DNA of 64,000 nucleotides from Salegentibacter echinorum (GTDB taxonomy: Bacteria; Bacteroidota; Bacteroidia; Flavobacteriales; Flavobacteriaceae), in NCBI RefSeq assembly GCF_900129445.1, contig NZ_FQVT01000001.1, forward strand, positions 310,001 through 374,000, given 5' to 3'. The translations under genes and the position numbers were made by a program. The notes under the pieces are model-generated. The model was not told the DNA's origin and made no database searches. It saw only the letters and a list, made by a program, of their open reading frames with translations. Positions 1 through 8,116 of this stretch are shown piece by piece. Position 1 is the first letter of the stretch. Each line of letters opens with the position of its first letter.

Positions 1-226
1 CATCACAGAAGTAGATGACTTCAAAGAATTTAAAAAAGTTTTAAAATCTAAAGGTGGATTTATTTCTGCCCATTGGGACGGTACAGCAGAGACCGAAAAC
101 CGAATAAAAGAATACACGAAAGCCACAATTCGCTGTATTCCATTTAGTTCCGCAAAAGAAGCGGGGAGCTGTGTACTCACTGGAAAACCATCTGAGCAGC
201 GAGTGCTTTTTGCCCGTGCCTATTAA
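1..226 (+). CDS. proS: Prolyl-tRNA synthetase, C-terminal end (partial)
   Basis: The window opens inside a reading frame (codons from base 2) that ends with TAA at 224-226. The 74 visible residues match the C-terminal domain of the eukaryote/archaeal-type prolyl-tRNA synthetase: they include the motif [10 protein letters not shown], the stretch KATIRCIPF and the end VLFARAY, where the family usually ends in a tyrosine. The enzyme charges tRNA-Pro in the cytoplasm; the catalytic core lies outside the window. The neighbouring order proS, tRNA-Glu, rpsT is, from memory, usual in flavobacteria. The identification rests on recognising the C-terminal motifs; the frame is intact as far as it can be seen. 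Confidence 0.93.
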   Translation, partial: ITEVDDFKEFKKVLKSKGGFISAHWDGTAETENRIKEYTKATIRCIPFSSAKEAGSCVLTGKPSEQRVLFARAY

Positions 227-250
227 ATTTTAATTTTTTTTGCGGAAGAC

Positions 251-280
251 TTGTGGCATTCAAAAAAAGTTGTATTTTTG
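251..280 (+). promoter_or_regulatory. Promoter for the tRNA-Glu pair
   Basis: A TTG at 251-253 lies 19 bases upstream of TATTTTTG at 273-280, which fits the Bacteroidota consensus TTG-N17-23-TAnnTTTG. Transcription would start a few bases after 280, about 15-20 bases before the first tRNA. The same promoter may also serve the second tRNA and rpsT, because no terminator is visible between them. Confidence 0.75.
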
Positions 281-301
281 CATCCGCATTTAAGAAATAA
301 T

Positions 302-373
302 GGTCCGTTCGTCTAGGGGTTAGGACGCCAGGTTTTCATCCTGGTAACAGGGGTTCGATTCCCCTACGGACTA
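302..373 (+). tRNA. tRNA-Glu (TTC), copy 1
   Basis: A 72-base cloverleaf. The acceptor arm GGTCCGT (302-308) pairs with ACGGACT (366-372) through one G-T pair. The anticodon stem CCAGG/CCTGG encloses the loop TTTTCAT with anticodon TTC at 335-337, and the T arm carries GGTTCGATTCC. The discriminator is A373. CCA is not encoded and must be added after transcription. The second copy at 441-512 is identical. Confidence 0.96.
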
Positions 374-440
374 CAAGAAACACAAATTATATTATTGTGT
401 TAAAAAAAAGTCCCGAAAGGGCAATTTGAAATAAATTAAT

Positions 441-512
441 GGTCCGTTCGTCTAGGGGTTAGGACGCCAGGTTTTCATCCTGGTAACAGGGGTTCGATTC
501 CCCTACGGACTA
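441..512 (+). tRNA. tRNA-Glu (TTC), copy 2
   Basis: This 72-base gene is identical to the copy at 302-373, with anticodon TTC at 474-476 and no encoded CCA. The 67-base spacer between the copies is AT-rich and contains a small hairpin (GTCCCGAAAGGGC) but no clear promoter, so the two tRNAs are probably processed from one transcript. The rpsT start codon follows 30 bases after the tRNA. Confidence 0.96.
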
Positions 513-542
513 CTTTTAAAAAATAATTAAAGTAAATTTGTA

Positions 543-791
543 ATGGCAAATCACAAATCGGCATTGAAGAGAATTCGTAGCAATGAGACTAAGCGTCTAA
601 GAAATCGCTACCAGCATAGAACTACCAGAAATGCAATTCGAAAATTGAAAGAATCTGAGAAGAAAGAAGCTGAAGCTATGTTGCCTTCTGTGGTTTCTAT
701 GGTAGATAAGCTTGCAAAGAAAAATATTATACACGAAAATAAAGCTGCGAACCTTAAATCGCAACTTGCAACGCACGTTGCTGCGCTCTAA
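543..791 (+). CDS. rpsT: 30S ribosomal protein S20
   Basis: This 82-residue, highly basic protein has the S20 signature: it begins [15 protein letters not shown], continues with a lysine/arginine-rich helix ([18 protein letters not shown]) and ends with [21 protein letters not shown]20 is a primary binder of the 5' domain of 16S rRNA in the small subunit. Its length is normal for the family (about 82-90). The ATG at 543 gives the expected N terminus. It follows the tRNA-Glu pair closely and is probably co-transcribed with it. A strong hairpin with a T tract at 815-852 ends the unit. Confidence 0.98.
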   Translation: MANHKSALKRIRSNETKRLRNRYQHRTTRNAIRKLKESEKKEAEAMLPSVVSMVDKLAKKNIIHENKAANLKSQLATHVAAL

Positions 792-814
792 GAAGTATTA
801 CAGTGTTCAATTAT

Positions 815-852
815 AAAAAAATGCCTTCTGATTTTTCAGAAGGCATTTTTTA
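815..852. terminator. Bidirectional terminator between rpsT and glsA
   Basis: A perfect 10-bp stem, ATGCCTTCTG (821-830) with CAGAAGGCAT (837-846), is flanked by an A tract on the left and a T tract on the right. It can therefore end rpsT on the plus strand and glsA on the minus strand. Confidence 0.9.
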
Positions 853-898
853 TTACCAGTTACTTTTATTTTTTCCAATCAATAAAATCACCGATTTC

Positions 899-1813
899 TT
901 AAAAAACCGAAACCCCGGTTAAACTGGTAAGTCTTTTTAAAGCTTTCATCCCCAAACTAGAATTTCCCTGTTCATTTAAAATTGGACTCCAAACAGCCAC
1001 CGAATACTGTTCTGGATGAATAGCGACGATACCACCACCAACACCACTTTTTCCCGGTAAACCTACTTCAAAACTAAATTCCCCCGCTTCGTCATAAAAA
1101 CCGCAGGTTTGCATTAAAGAATTTATACGTTTTACCGTGACTGGTGTTAAAACCTGTTCCTCTGTGCCCAAAATTTTTCCTTTGTTAGCATACAGCATAA
1201 AAGCCTGTGCTAATTGTTTACAAGACATGGCAAGAGAGCAAAGGTGAAAGTAAAAATCTACCACCGGTTCTACATCACATTTAATGTTTCCTAAAGCTTT
1301 CATATAATTTACCAAAGCAATATTTCTGTATCCAGTTTCTTTTTCGGAAGCTGTAATTTTAGGATCAAAATTTATACTGTTATCCTGCGTTATTTTTCGT
1401 ACAAAATCCAGTAATTCCTGTTCGGGGTTTTCCAGTTGATCTACCAAAATATCGGCAATAATTAAAGCTCCCGCGTTTATGAAAGGATTCCGCGGAATTC
1501 CATTTTCATACTCCAACTGGCTTAGCGAATTAAAAGCGTCTCCCGATGGTTCTACATCTACCCGGTCCCAAAGATCTTCTCCCATAATACGCATAGCCAT
1601 AGAAAGACTAAACACCTTTGCAATACTCTGCACCGAGAAAAGTTCATCACTATCCCCAAAAGAAAAATGTTGATTATCCCCGCAAAAAACATGCATCCCA
1701 AATTTCCTGGGATCTATTTTTGCCAGTTCGGGAATGTAAGAGGCTACTTTACCAGATACATCCCTGTAACTTAATTCTTCGTCTATGGTGTTTAATATTT
1801 TTTGGTAATCCAT
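899..1813 (-). CDS. glsA: Glutaminase
   Basis: The 304-residue protein matches the bacterial glutaminase family (EC 3.5.1.2), which hydrolyses glutamine to glutamate and ammonia in the cytoplasm. The serine-lysine catalytic motif is visible as FSVQSIAK, with S63 and K66. Other family blocks are NGIPRNPFINAGAL (about 107-120), ETGYRNIALVNYMKALGN (about 160-177) and PGKSGVGGGIVAIHP near the C terminus. Its length is normal for the family (about 305-310). It lies 73 bases downstream of pepE on the same strand and is probably co-transcribed with it. The terminator at 815-852 closes the unit. Together with the GltBD operon in this window it belongs to glutamate/glutamine turnover. Confidence 0.96.
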   Translation of the reverse strand: MDYQKILNTIDEELSYRDVSGKVASYIPELAKIDPRKFGMHVFCGDNQHFSFGDSDELFSVQSIAKVFSLSMAMRIMGEDLWDRVDVEPSGDAFNSLSQLEYENGIPRNPFINAGALIIADILVDQLENPEQELLDFVRKITQDNSINFDPKITASEKETGYRNIALVNYMKALGNIKCDVEPVVDFYFHLCSLAMSCKQLAQAFMLYANKGKILGTEEQVLTPVTVKRINSLMQTCGFYDEAGEFSFEVGLPGKSGVGGGIVAIHPEQYSVAVWSPILNEQGNSSLGMKALKRLTSLTGVSVF

Positions 1814-1886
1814 AAATAGCTATGCTTTTTTCAACTTGTAAAATGTAAAGGTTTCATCTTTATTTTCTAAGCCTAAGTTTTTAATT

Positions 1887-2606
1887 TTAAGCTTCTGCTA
1901 ATTCGTTTAGTTCACTTCCGGTTTCTATTTCGAAAGGTACTTTTTCTAGCTTAAAAATACGGGCGCTTAGTTCCCCTTTTAACGCAATTTTATTATTTTC
2001 TACCAGTAACCAGCTGCCTTCCCGCAAACCAACTACCGGCTGGGTATTAATTTTATGAAATTCTTTAATCCTGGTTTCCCGGGTTTCTCCTTTGTGGGTA
2101 GAGTTTTTATCGGGGTCTAAATAATGCGGATTAATATTAAAAGGTACTATTCCCAGTGTTTTAAAACTTGGCGGATAAACTATTGGCATGTCATTGGTCG
2201 TCTGCATCGTGAGCCCGGCTATATTGGTCCCTGCACTGGTTCCCATATAAGGAACGCCGTTTTTAACTGCTTGCTGTAAACCGGCCATTAGTTTATTCCT
2301 GTATAATTCTGAAACCAATAAAAACGTATTACCGCCACCGGTAAAAATACCTTTAGCCGATGCTATTGCTGTCTGCATATCCTTAAATTCGTGTAGTCCG
2401 CGTAACTTTATTCCTGCTTTCTTAAAAGCCACGGCTGCTTTTTCGGTATATTCATCGTGAGTAATACCTCCGGGCCGGGCAAAGGGTATAAAAATAACTT
2501 CTTTACTATCTTTAAAAAAGGACTTGATTTCTGGTAATAAATATTCCAAATAATCCTGCTCGTGTAAAGTTGAGGTGCTTGCTAATAATGCTCTTTTCAT
2601 CTTCAA
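1887..2606 (-). CDS. pepE: Dipeptidase E (Asp-X dipeptidase, family S51)
   Basis: The 239-residue cytoplasmic protein matches peptidase E, which removes N-terminal aspartate from dipeptides. The nucleophile serine sits in the elbow MGTSAGTN (about residue 124), and the catalytic histidine is in INPHYLDPD (about 161). The Rossmann-like block GIFTGGGNTFLL is also present. Its length is typical (E. coli PepE has 229). An alternative start is the second methionine two codons later. It is the first gene of a probable two-gene transcript with glsA, so peptide breakdown to Asp and glutamine deamidation would be expressed together; that functional coupling is inference. Confidence 0.94.
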   Translation of the reverse strand: MKMKRALLASTSTLHEQDYLEYLLPEIKSFFKDSKEVIFIPFARPGGITHDEYTEKAAVAFKKAGIKLRGLHEFKDMQTAIASAKGIFTGGGNTFLLVSELYRNKLMAGLQQAVKNGVPYMGTSAGTNIAGLTMQTTNDMPIVYPPSFKTLGIVPFNINPHYLDPDKNSTHKGETRETRIKEFHKINTQPVVGLREGSWLLVENNKIALKGELSARIFKLEKVPFEIETGSELNELAEA

Positions 2607-2756
2607 TTTTTAAAAAGAATTAAACTTACTTTTAAATAATTATAAATTTTACAGGCATAAAATTACCTTAAATTGGGGTTTTAACAAAAGTTTACAAGCC
2701 ACTTGTGGCGCTAAGATGCTTAAGAATCCTTAATTTGATCATAGAAAACTAGAGTT

Positions 2757-3554
2757 ATGTATAAAAAAATACTTTTTATCACTTTATTACTATTCGGAAC
2801 AATTTTAATAGCCCAGGAAAAAGAAAGAATTTTGGTGCAGGGGAAAATTATTGCCCCGGAAGGTGAATCACCAGAAGGTATGACTGTTTTTAATAAAAAT
2901 ACCGGTAATGGAACAATCTCCAACCAGGCTGGGGAGTTTAAGCTTAGAGTGGCCCTTGGTGACAGTATTACTTTTTCAGCTTTACAATTTCAGAAATTTA
3001 ATGTAGCGGTGGAAGAGGGCGTGATAAATTCTGGTGAAATGAATGTGTTTTTAAGAGAGAGCGTAAATGAATTGCCCGAGGTGCGGTTATCTTCCAATCA
3101 ACTATCTGGAGACATCAATGTAGATGTGCCAAAGATTGAAGTTGCAGATCCCGAGGTGCCGCGTTACTCTGCCGCCCAACTTAAAGCAATGGGGGTAAAT
3201 GTTACACCAGATGCCCTTAGCGGCCCCGATAAAAATGCCGCCTTTGCCAGTAGCCAAACCAGGTTGGTAAACGGACTTAATTTTGTGAATATTTTTAAGC
3301 TTCTCGCGGGTGCCGAGATAGAAAACAATCCTTTCACCCAGAAGGAATTAGATGAAAAACTGCGGGCTATTTACGATGATGATTTCTTTAGGTCTAACCT
3401 GGATATTGATCGAGATAATATAAATGACTTTATTTATTACCTCACAGACCACGGACTGGATAAAAAAATGCTGGCTGATGGAAAGGAATTAGAGCTCATT
3501 GAATTTCTAATTGAAAAAAGTGAAGATTATAAAGCATTACAACCCCAGGATTAA
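2757..3554 (+). CDS. Exported CarboxypepD_reg-like protein, paralog 1
   Basis: This 265-residue protein has an N-terminal signal peptide (hydrophobic core ILFITLLLFGTILIA, likely cleaved near residue 20) and then a CarboxypepD_reg-like beta-sandwich (about 25-105), with the family's GTISNQAGEFKLRVALGDS and ITFSALQFQK blocks. A less conserved linker follows. The C-terminal helical region (about 195-260) reads DDFFRSNLDIDRDNINDFIYY and then LELIEFLIEKSEDY. It is the first of three tandem paralogs (also at 3565 and 4366), all exported, followed by a DUF6702 protein and an M1 peptidase. The function is unknown. The sandwich fold is usually a binding or folding module rather than an enzyme. No CxxC, lipobox or catalytic motif is visible. 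Confidence 0.85.
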   Translation: MYKKILFITLLLFGTILIAQEKERILVQGKIIAPEGESPEGMTVFNKNTGNGTISNQAGEFKLRVALGDSITFSALQFQKFNVAVEEGVINSGEMNVFLRESVNELPEVRLSSNQLSGDINVDVPKIEVADPEVPRYSAAQLKAMGVNVTPDALSGPDKNAAFASSQTRLVNGLNFVNIFKLLAGAEIENNPFTQKELDEKLRAIYDDDFFRSNLDIDRDNINDFIYYLTDHGLDKKMLADGKELELIEFLIEKSEDYKALQPQD

Positions 3555-3564
3555 AATTAAGAAA

Positions 3565-4332
3565 ATGAAACACCTATTACTTCTATTTTGTTTGTTCGCC
3601 GGGATTTCTGCCAGTAGCCAGGAAAAGCAACAGCTAAGCGGAAAAATTGAAGCCGAGAATATTGAAGCTCCTATTCATATTATTAATGTGACCCAAAAAA
3701 AAGGTGGAGTTAGTGATAAAAATGGGAACTTTAAAATAGAAGTTTCTAAAGGTGATGAATTATTAATTTCATCGGTACAGTTTCAACGCAAAGAGTTAAA
3801 GATCACCGATAAAGTTCTTAAGGCTGGAATCTTAAACATAAAATTATTACCGGCAATTACAGAATTAGACCAGGTAAACCTTCACGAATTGACCGGAAAT
3901 TTAAAGGCTGATATTGCAAATATTGATGTTGTGGATATGCCAATTATCAAAGTCCCTCCGCCAATTGGACCTTCCAGGCCCAGGGGGACGCCAAATGCGG
4001 CATTTAATGAAAATCAACCAAGTGCTCCAGCGGGAGGTAATATCTTAGGTTTAGTAGGGGCAATCATTGGGAATTCTAATTTTGGTTCCTTAACTAAGGC
4101 ACCGAACAAAAAACCAACCCAGTGGGAAAAAGTAAATAAGCTTCGCAGTAGATTTGACGATTATTTTTTTACAAATCATCTAAATATTGAGTCTTCACAT
4201 ATCATGAATTTTCTTTCCTATGTTTTTGAAAATGGTTTGAGGGATAGCTTATTGAAAGAAGAAAATGCCTTAAAACTTATTGCATTTTTGGAAATGAAAA
4301 GTAAAGCTTATCTAAAATTTATTGAGGAATAG
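3565..4332 (+). CDS. Exported CarboxypepD_reg-like protein, paralog 2
   Basis: The start chosen is the ATG at 3565, which gives a clean signal peptide (MKHLLLLFCLFAGISASSQ) and a gap of only 10 bases from paralog 1; an upstream in-frame ATG at 3511 would overlap that gene and add a basic, non-signal extension. The 255-residue protein has the same layout as its neighbours: a CarboxypepD_reg-like sandwich with GGVSDKNGNFKIEVSKGDELLISSVQFQRKEL, a proline-rich linker (IIKVPPPIGPSRPRGTP), and the C-terminal helical block DDYFFTNHLNIESSHIMNFLSY. It is probably translated from the same mRNA as paralogs 1 and 3. The function is unknown. Confidence 0.84.
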   Translation: MKHLLLLFCLFAGISASSQEKQQLSGKIEAENIEAPIHIINVTQKKGGVSDKNGNFKIEVSKGDELLISSVQFQRKELKITDKVLKAGILNIKLLPAITELDQVNLHELTGNLKADIANIDVVDMPIIKVPPPIGPSRPRGTPNAAFNENQPSAPAGGNILGLVGAIIGNSNFGSLTKAPNKKPTQWEKVNKLRSRFDDYFFTNHLNIESSHIMNFLSYVFENGLRDSLLKEENALKLIAFLEMKSKAYLKFIEE

Positions 4333-4365
4333 CAATTTTAGGGTATGTCCAAACTAGTATTATAG

Positions 4366-5133
4366 ATGAGAAAATCCTTTACAGTTGTTTTCCTGCTGCT
4401 TTCTATACCTTATCTACACGGCCAGGAACGGGTTGCAATTAAGGGAGAAATAATTACCGATTCTATTGTAGCCCCAATTCATATTATAAATATTACTGCT
4501 GAAAAAGGTAGTTTGAGTAACGCGTCCGGGAAATTTGAGTTGGAGGCTGCCGTGGGGGATACTTTGGTATTCTCTTCAGTGCAATTTCAAAAGAAAGAGA
4601 TCGCAATAACTGCTGCTCATTTAACCGGAAAACTTCTGGAGATAACATTACATCCCGAATTGAATGAGTTGGACGAGGTGCGGTTACATCAACTCTCTGG
4701 GAATTTGGCTAAAGATATTATCTCCATAGTAACTTATGATCCCAGGATTATCGATTTTGCACTTTCCGATAAAAAACCCTTGATTGTGGAAGAACGAAAA
4801 TTGTTCGCTTTAAGCGATCCAAATGATCCTGTGGGACAGATATATGGTGCTATTTCTGGAGAAAAAAAGCGGCTAAGGAAAGCTATAAAAAGTCATGAAT
4901 TACGAACCCTGGTTTTAGAAACGAAAAAGCTTTTTCCGCAGGAATTTTTTACAGAAACTTTAAAAATTGAAGCTGCTCGAATTATTGATTTTGTTTATTT
5001 CTGCAGTCGCAAAAAACTTTTTAAACAACTTGTGGATAATAAGGAAAACCTGGAATTGATGCGATTTTTTAAAGAAATGGCTTCGGAATATGATGCGTTT
5101 TTGAAAAACAAGGTGAAAAATTCAATTCATTAA
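4366..5133 (+). CDS. Exported CarboxypepD_reg-like protein, paralog 3
   Basis: This 255-residue protein has a signal peptide (MRKSFTVVFLLLSIPYLHGQ), a CarboxypepD_reg-like sandwich (GSLSNASGKFELEAAVGDT, LVFSSVQFQKKEIAI) and the shared C-terminal helices (EFFTETLKIEAARIIDFVYF, LELMRFFKEMASEYDAF). It is closest to paralog 2 in the N-terminal half: both have IHIIN before the conserved loop and an ELDEVRLHQLSGNL or ELDQVNLHELTGNL stretch near residue 110. The linkers differ greatly between the three, while the two ends are kept. This suggests two functional modules and a free spacer; that interpretation is inference. Confidence 0.84.
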   Translation: MRKSFTVVFLLLSIPYLHGQERVAIKGEIITDSIVAPIHIINITAEKGSLSNASGKFELEAAVGDTLVFSSVQFQKKEIAITAAHLTGKLLEITLHPELNELDEVRLHQLSGNLAKDIISIVTYDPRIIDFALSDKKPLIVEERKLFALSDPNDPVGQIYGAISGEKKRLRKAIKSHELRTLVLETKKLFPQEFFTETLKIEAARIIDFVYFCSRKKLFKQLVDNKENLELMRFFKEMASEYDAFLKNKVKNSIH

Positions 5134-5174
5134 AATTTTTGGAGTAGTTATTGTTCAAAAACAAGAAAAAATAA

Positions 5175-5678
5175 ATGAGAAAAATAAGTTTTATCCTGGC
5201 GAGTTTTTTTCTGCTTTCCGCGTTTAAATCTGGCGCGCATGAATTTTATTTAAGTGTCACAGAAATAGAATACAAAGCAGAGCAAGAGAGTTTGCAGATT
5301 ATCACCCGGGTATTTATTGACGATTTTCAAAAGGTTTTGAATGAGCGTTATCAGGCAGATCTTCAGCTTTCCGAAGAAGCAGAAAAAGGAGCCGTAAAAG
5401 AAAAAATTACTAAATATTTAGCTCAAAAATTAAAAATTAAAATTGGCGGAGAAGATCTTCAATTAAATTATTTAGGGAAGGAGTATGATGCCGACCAGCT
5501 TATACTTTATATTGAAGTGGAAAATGTAGCGGCCTTTAATGCCATTGAAGTTAGCAATGGAATTCTTACCGATCTATTTGACGATCAAAAAAATGTGGTG
5601 CACGTAAAAGTAAATGATAAAACAAAAAGCCTATTGCTATTGCGTGAGCAACAAACCGATACACTTAGTTTTCCGTAA
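5175..5678 (+). CDS. DUF6702 family exported protein
   Basis: This 167-residue protein has a signal peptide (FILASFFLLSAFKSGA, cleavage before HEFYLS). The mature part begins HEFYLSVTEIEY and contains RVFIDDFQKVLNERY, features I recognise from the flavobacterial DUF6702 family, whose members typically sit directly upstream of an M1 metallopeptidase. The function is not known. It lies 41 bases after paralog 3 and 61 bases before the peptidase on the same strand, so all five genes are probably one transcript. No catalytic motif or cysteine pair is visible. Confidence 0.8.
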   Translation: MRKISFILASFFLLSAFKSGAHEFYLSVTEIEYKAEQESLQIITRVFIDDFQKVLNERYQADLQLSEEAEKGAVKEKITKYLAQKLKIKIGGEDLQLNYLGKEYDADQLILYIEVENVAAFNAIEVSNGILTDLFDDQKNVVHVKVNDKTKSLLLLREQQTDTLSFP

Positions 5679-5739
5679 TTTTTAGGGATAAGCTTCAAAA
5701 AATTTTTACTTTTAACCCTCTTAAAATAAAATATAGTTG

Positions 5740-8046
5740 ATGTATAGATTAAAACTCTTAAGTTTCGCATTAATGTTGTTTTTTGCAACGGGAATTCAAG
5801 CTCAGGAAAATAATGCTGAAGAAAAACCGAAGCAGGAAGGTCACGAAAACAATAACAAGTTTAAACAACTTTACCAACAGTTTGCAACGCCCAACCAGTA
5901 CCGCACCGGTGCCGGAGCTCCCGGGGAAGCCTATTATCAAAATCAGGCAGACTATAAAATGGATATCGTTTTAGACGATAAAAATACCCGTTTAGATGGA
6001 GAAGCCCGGGTTACTTATCACAATAATTCTCCCGATAAACTGGAATACCTTTGGGTACAATTAGACCAGAATATTAGAAAGCAAAATGCCCCGGCTTTAG
6101 AAAAAAATCCCGGCGGAATGCGTCCCGTTGCTACTCCACAAAGCTTTGTTCAAGATTATATGAAAGAATCTTTTGACGGCGGATTTAATATTGAATCCTT
6201 AAAGCACGATGGGGATAATTTAAGTTATGTGATTAATAAAACTATGCTGCGTATAGATTTAGAAGAACCGTTGGAACCAGGAGAATCTTTTGAATTTGAT
6301 ATGAAATGGTGGTATAAAATTAACAATCACGTATCTGATAGGGCTAGAAGTGGATATGAACAATTCCCAAAAGATGGCAATAATGCTTATGTGATCGCTC
6401 AATTTTTTCCAAGAATGGCTGTTTACAATGACGTAGAAGGATGGCAAAATATGCAGTTTTGGGGTGACGGGGAGTTTGCACTTCCTTTTGGCGATTATGA
6501 AGTTAATATCACGGTGCCGGCAGACCATATTATGGAGGCTACGGGGAAACTTCAAAATAGGGACGAAGTTTATACCAGAGAAATGATGAAACGCTACAAA
6601 AAAGCTCAAAAATCCTTCGATAAACCGGTGGTGATAAGAACCCAGGAAGAAGCTGAAAAAGCAGAGAAATCTTTTTCCAACAAAACAAAAACCTGGAAGT
6701 ATAAAGCGGAAATGGTTCGGGATTTTGGTTTTTCTACCTCAAGAAAATTCATTTTAGATATGATGGCTACAGATGTTATGGGCAAAAATGTCATGGCTGT
6801 TTCGTTGTATCCAAAAGAAGGGAACCCGCTTTGGGAAGAGTGGTCAACCAAAACAGTGGCAACCACTTTACAAAATTATTCAGATCATACTTTTCAATAT
6901 CCTTATCATAAAGCCGTTTCGGTGCATTCCAAAAATCAGGGGATGGAATATCCTATGATTTGCTGGAATTATGGACGTCCCGATGTTGACGGCTATTATT
7001 CTGACAGGACAAAATTTGGGATGATTAGTGTAATTATTCACGAAGTTGGTCATAACTTTTTCCCTATGATTGTGAATAGTGATGAGCGCCAATGGGGCTG
7101 GATGGACGAAGGTTTAAATACTTTTACACAGTATCTAACCGAGCAGGAATTTGGAAGAAGATATCCGGAAGCTATAGCTCCTTTAGAGCAATATCCTTCC
7201 AGAAGGGGAATTCCCGCTAAGATTGTTCCTTATATGAGGGGTAATCAAAAATACATTGCGCCAATTATGTCCAATCCCGAGAATGTTTACCAGCTGGGGA
7301 ACAATGCTTATGGCAAACCAGCCACAGCCTTAAATATTTTGAGGGAAACCGTGATGGGACATGAATTGTTTGATCATGCTTATAAAACTTATGCCAAACG
7401 ATGGATGTTTAAACACCCAACCGCCGAAGATTTCTTTAGAACGATGGAAGATGCATCAGCCGTAGATTTAGACTGGTTTTGGAGAGGCTGGTTCTATACT
7501 ACAGATAACGTAGATATGGGAATTAAAGAGGTGAAGAAATTGTTCATTACTGACAAGGCAACCAAACAAGGAAAGCAATTCCTGGAACAATATGGTGCAA
7601 ATCCAGATGAAATTGAAGCTGTTTATGTAGTGGAAGAAGGTAATGAGGAATTCGATGAGAGCCTAAAAGGAAAATCTGTTCTGGAAAACTCTCCCACAAT
7701 TAAAGAATATGTGATGGATAATTTTTCTGAAGAAGAACGTCGCAAATTAAAAGATCCCAAATATTTCTACCAGGTAACTTTTGAAAAACCGGGAGGGATT
7801 CCCATGCCATTAATTGTGGAATTGACCTATGCCGATGGTTCTACAGCGATGAAAAAATATCCCGTACAACTGTGGAGAATGAATGACGAGGTAGCAACCA
7901 AAGCCATTGCCAGCAGTAAAGAGATTGTGAAAATGGTGGTAGATCCAAACCTGGAAACGGCAGATGTTGATGTGAGCAACAACACCTGGCCTAAGCAAGA
8001 AACCACTAACAAGTTTGAAAAGTTTAAAGAAAGCCTCGGAAATTAA
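5740..8046 (+). CDS. Exported M1-family metallopeptidase
   Basis: A zinc aminopeptidase-like enzyme of 768 residues, counted from the ATG at 5740; a TTG one codon upstream is less likely. The signal peptide is LLSFALMLFFATGIQA. The zinc site HEVGH lies at about 434-438, followed 18 residues later by the third ligand in the stretch WMDEGLNTF (E457), which gives the HEXXH-X18-E pattern of family M1. The usual exopeptidase GAMEN motif is not obvious; at its place the sequence reads SKNQGMEYPM. The substrate is therefore uncertain, but it is presumably periplasmic or surface peptides. It is the last gene of the run starting at 2757 and is closed by the hairpin at 8054-8083. Confidence 0.9.
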   Translation: MYRLKLLSFALMLFFATGIQAQENNAEEKPKQEGHENNNKFKQLYQQFATPNQYRTGAGAPGEAYYQNQADYKMDIVLDDKNTRLDGEARVTYHNNSPDKLEYLWVQLDQNIRKQNAPALEKNPGGMRPVATPQSFVQDYMKESFDGGFNIESLKHDGDNLSYVINKTMLRIDLEEPLEPGESFEFDMKWWYKINNHVSDRARSGYEQFPKDGNNAYVIAQFFPRMAVYNDVEGWQNMQFWGDGEFALPFGDYEVNITVPADHIMEATGKLQNRDEVYTREMMKRYKKAQKSFDKPVVIRTQEEAEKAEKSFSNKTKTWKYKAEMVRDFGFSTSRKFILDMMATDVMGKNVMAVSLYPKEGNPLWEEWSTKTVATTLQNYSDHTFQYPYHKAVSVHSKNQGMEYPMICWNYGRPDVDGYYSDRTKFGMISVIIHEVGHNFFPMIVNSDERQWGWMDEGLNTFTQYLTEQEFGRRYPEAIAPLEQYPSRRGIPAKIVPYMRGNQKYIAPIMSNPENVYQLGNNAYGKPATALNILRETVMGHELFDHAYKTYAKRWMFKHPTAEDFFRTMEDASAVDLDWFWRGWFYTTDNVDMGIKEVKKLFITDKATKQGKQFLEQYGANPDEIEAVYVVEEGNEEFDESLKGKSVLENSPTIKEYVMDNFSEEERRKLKDPKYFYQVTFEKPGGIPMPLIVELTYADGSTAMKKYPVQLWRMNDEVATKAIASSKEIVKMVVDPNLETADVDVSNNTWPKQETTNKFEKFKESLGN

Positions 8047-8053
8047 AATAATT

Positions 8054-8083
8054 TAAGCCGACTTTAACGAGTCGGCTTTTTTT
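8054..8083 (+). terminator. Terminator after the M1 peptidase operon
   Basis: The 8-bp stem AGCCGACT (8056-8063) / AGTCGGCT (8070-8077) with loop TTAACG is followed by a run of T. It ends the exported-protein operon and separates it from tatA. Confidence 0.88.
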
Positions 8084-8088
8084 ATGCT

Positions 8089-8108
8089 TAAATTTGTCTC
8101 TATATTTG
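8089..8108 (+). promoter_or_regulatory. Two overlapping -7 boxes for tatA
   Basis: TAAATTTG (8089-8096) and TATATTTG (8101-8108) both match TAnnTTTG. No good TTG lies 17-23 bases upstream of either. They fall downstream of the first in-frame ATG of the tatA frame (8084), which argues for the start at 8117. Confidence 0.5.
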
Positions 8109-8116
8109 TTTTTGAT

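Noticed and set aside
3511-3564. Longer start for paralog 2 (ATG at 3511)
   Set aside because: It overlaps paralog 1, and the added 18 residues are basic and would hide the signal peptide that begins at 3565.
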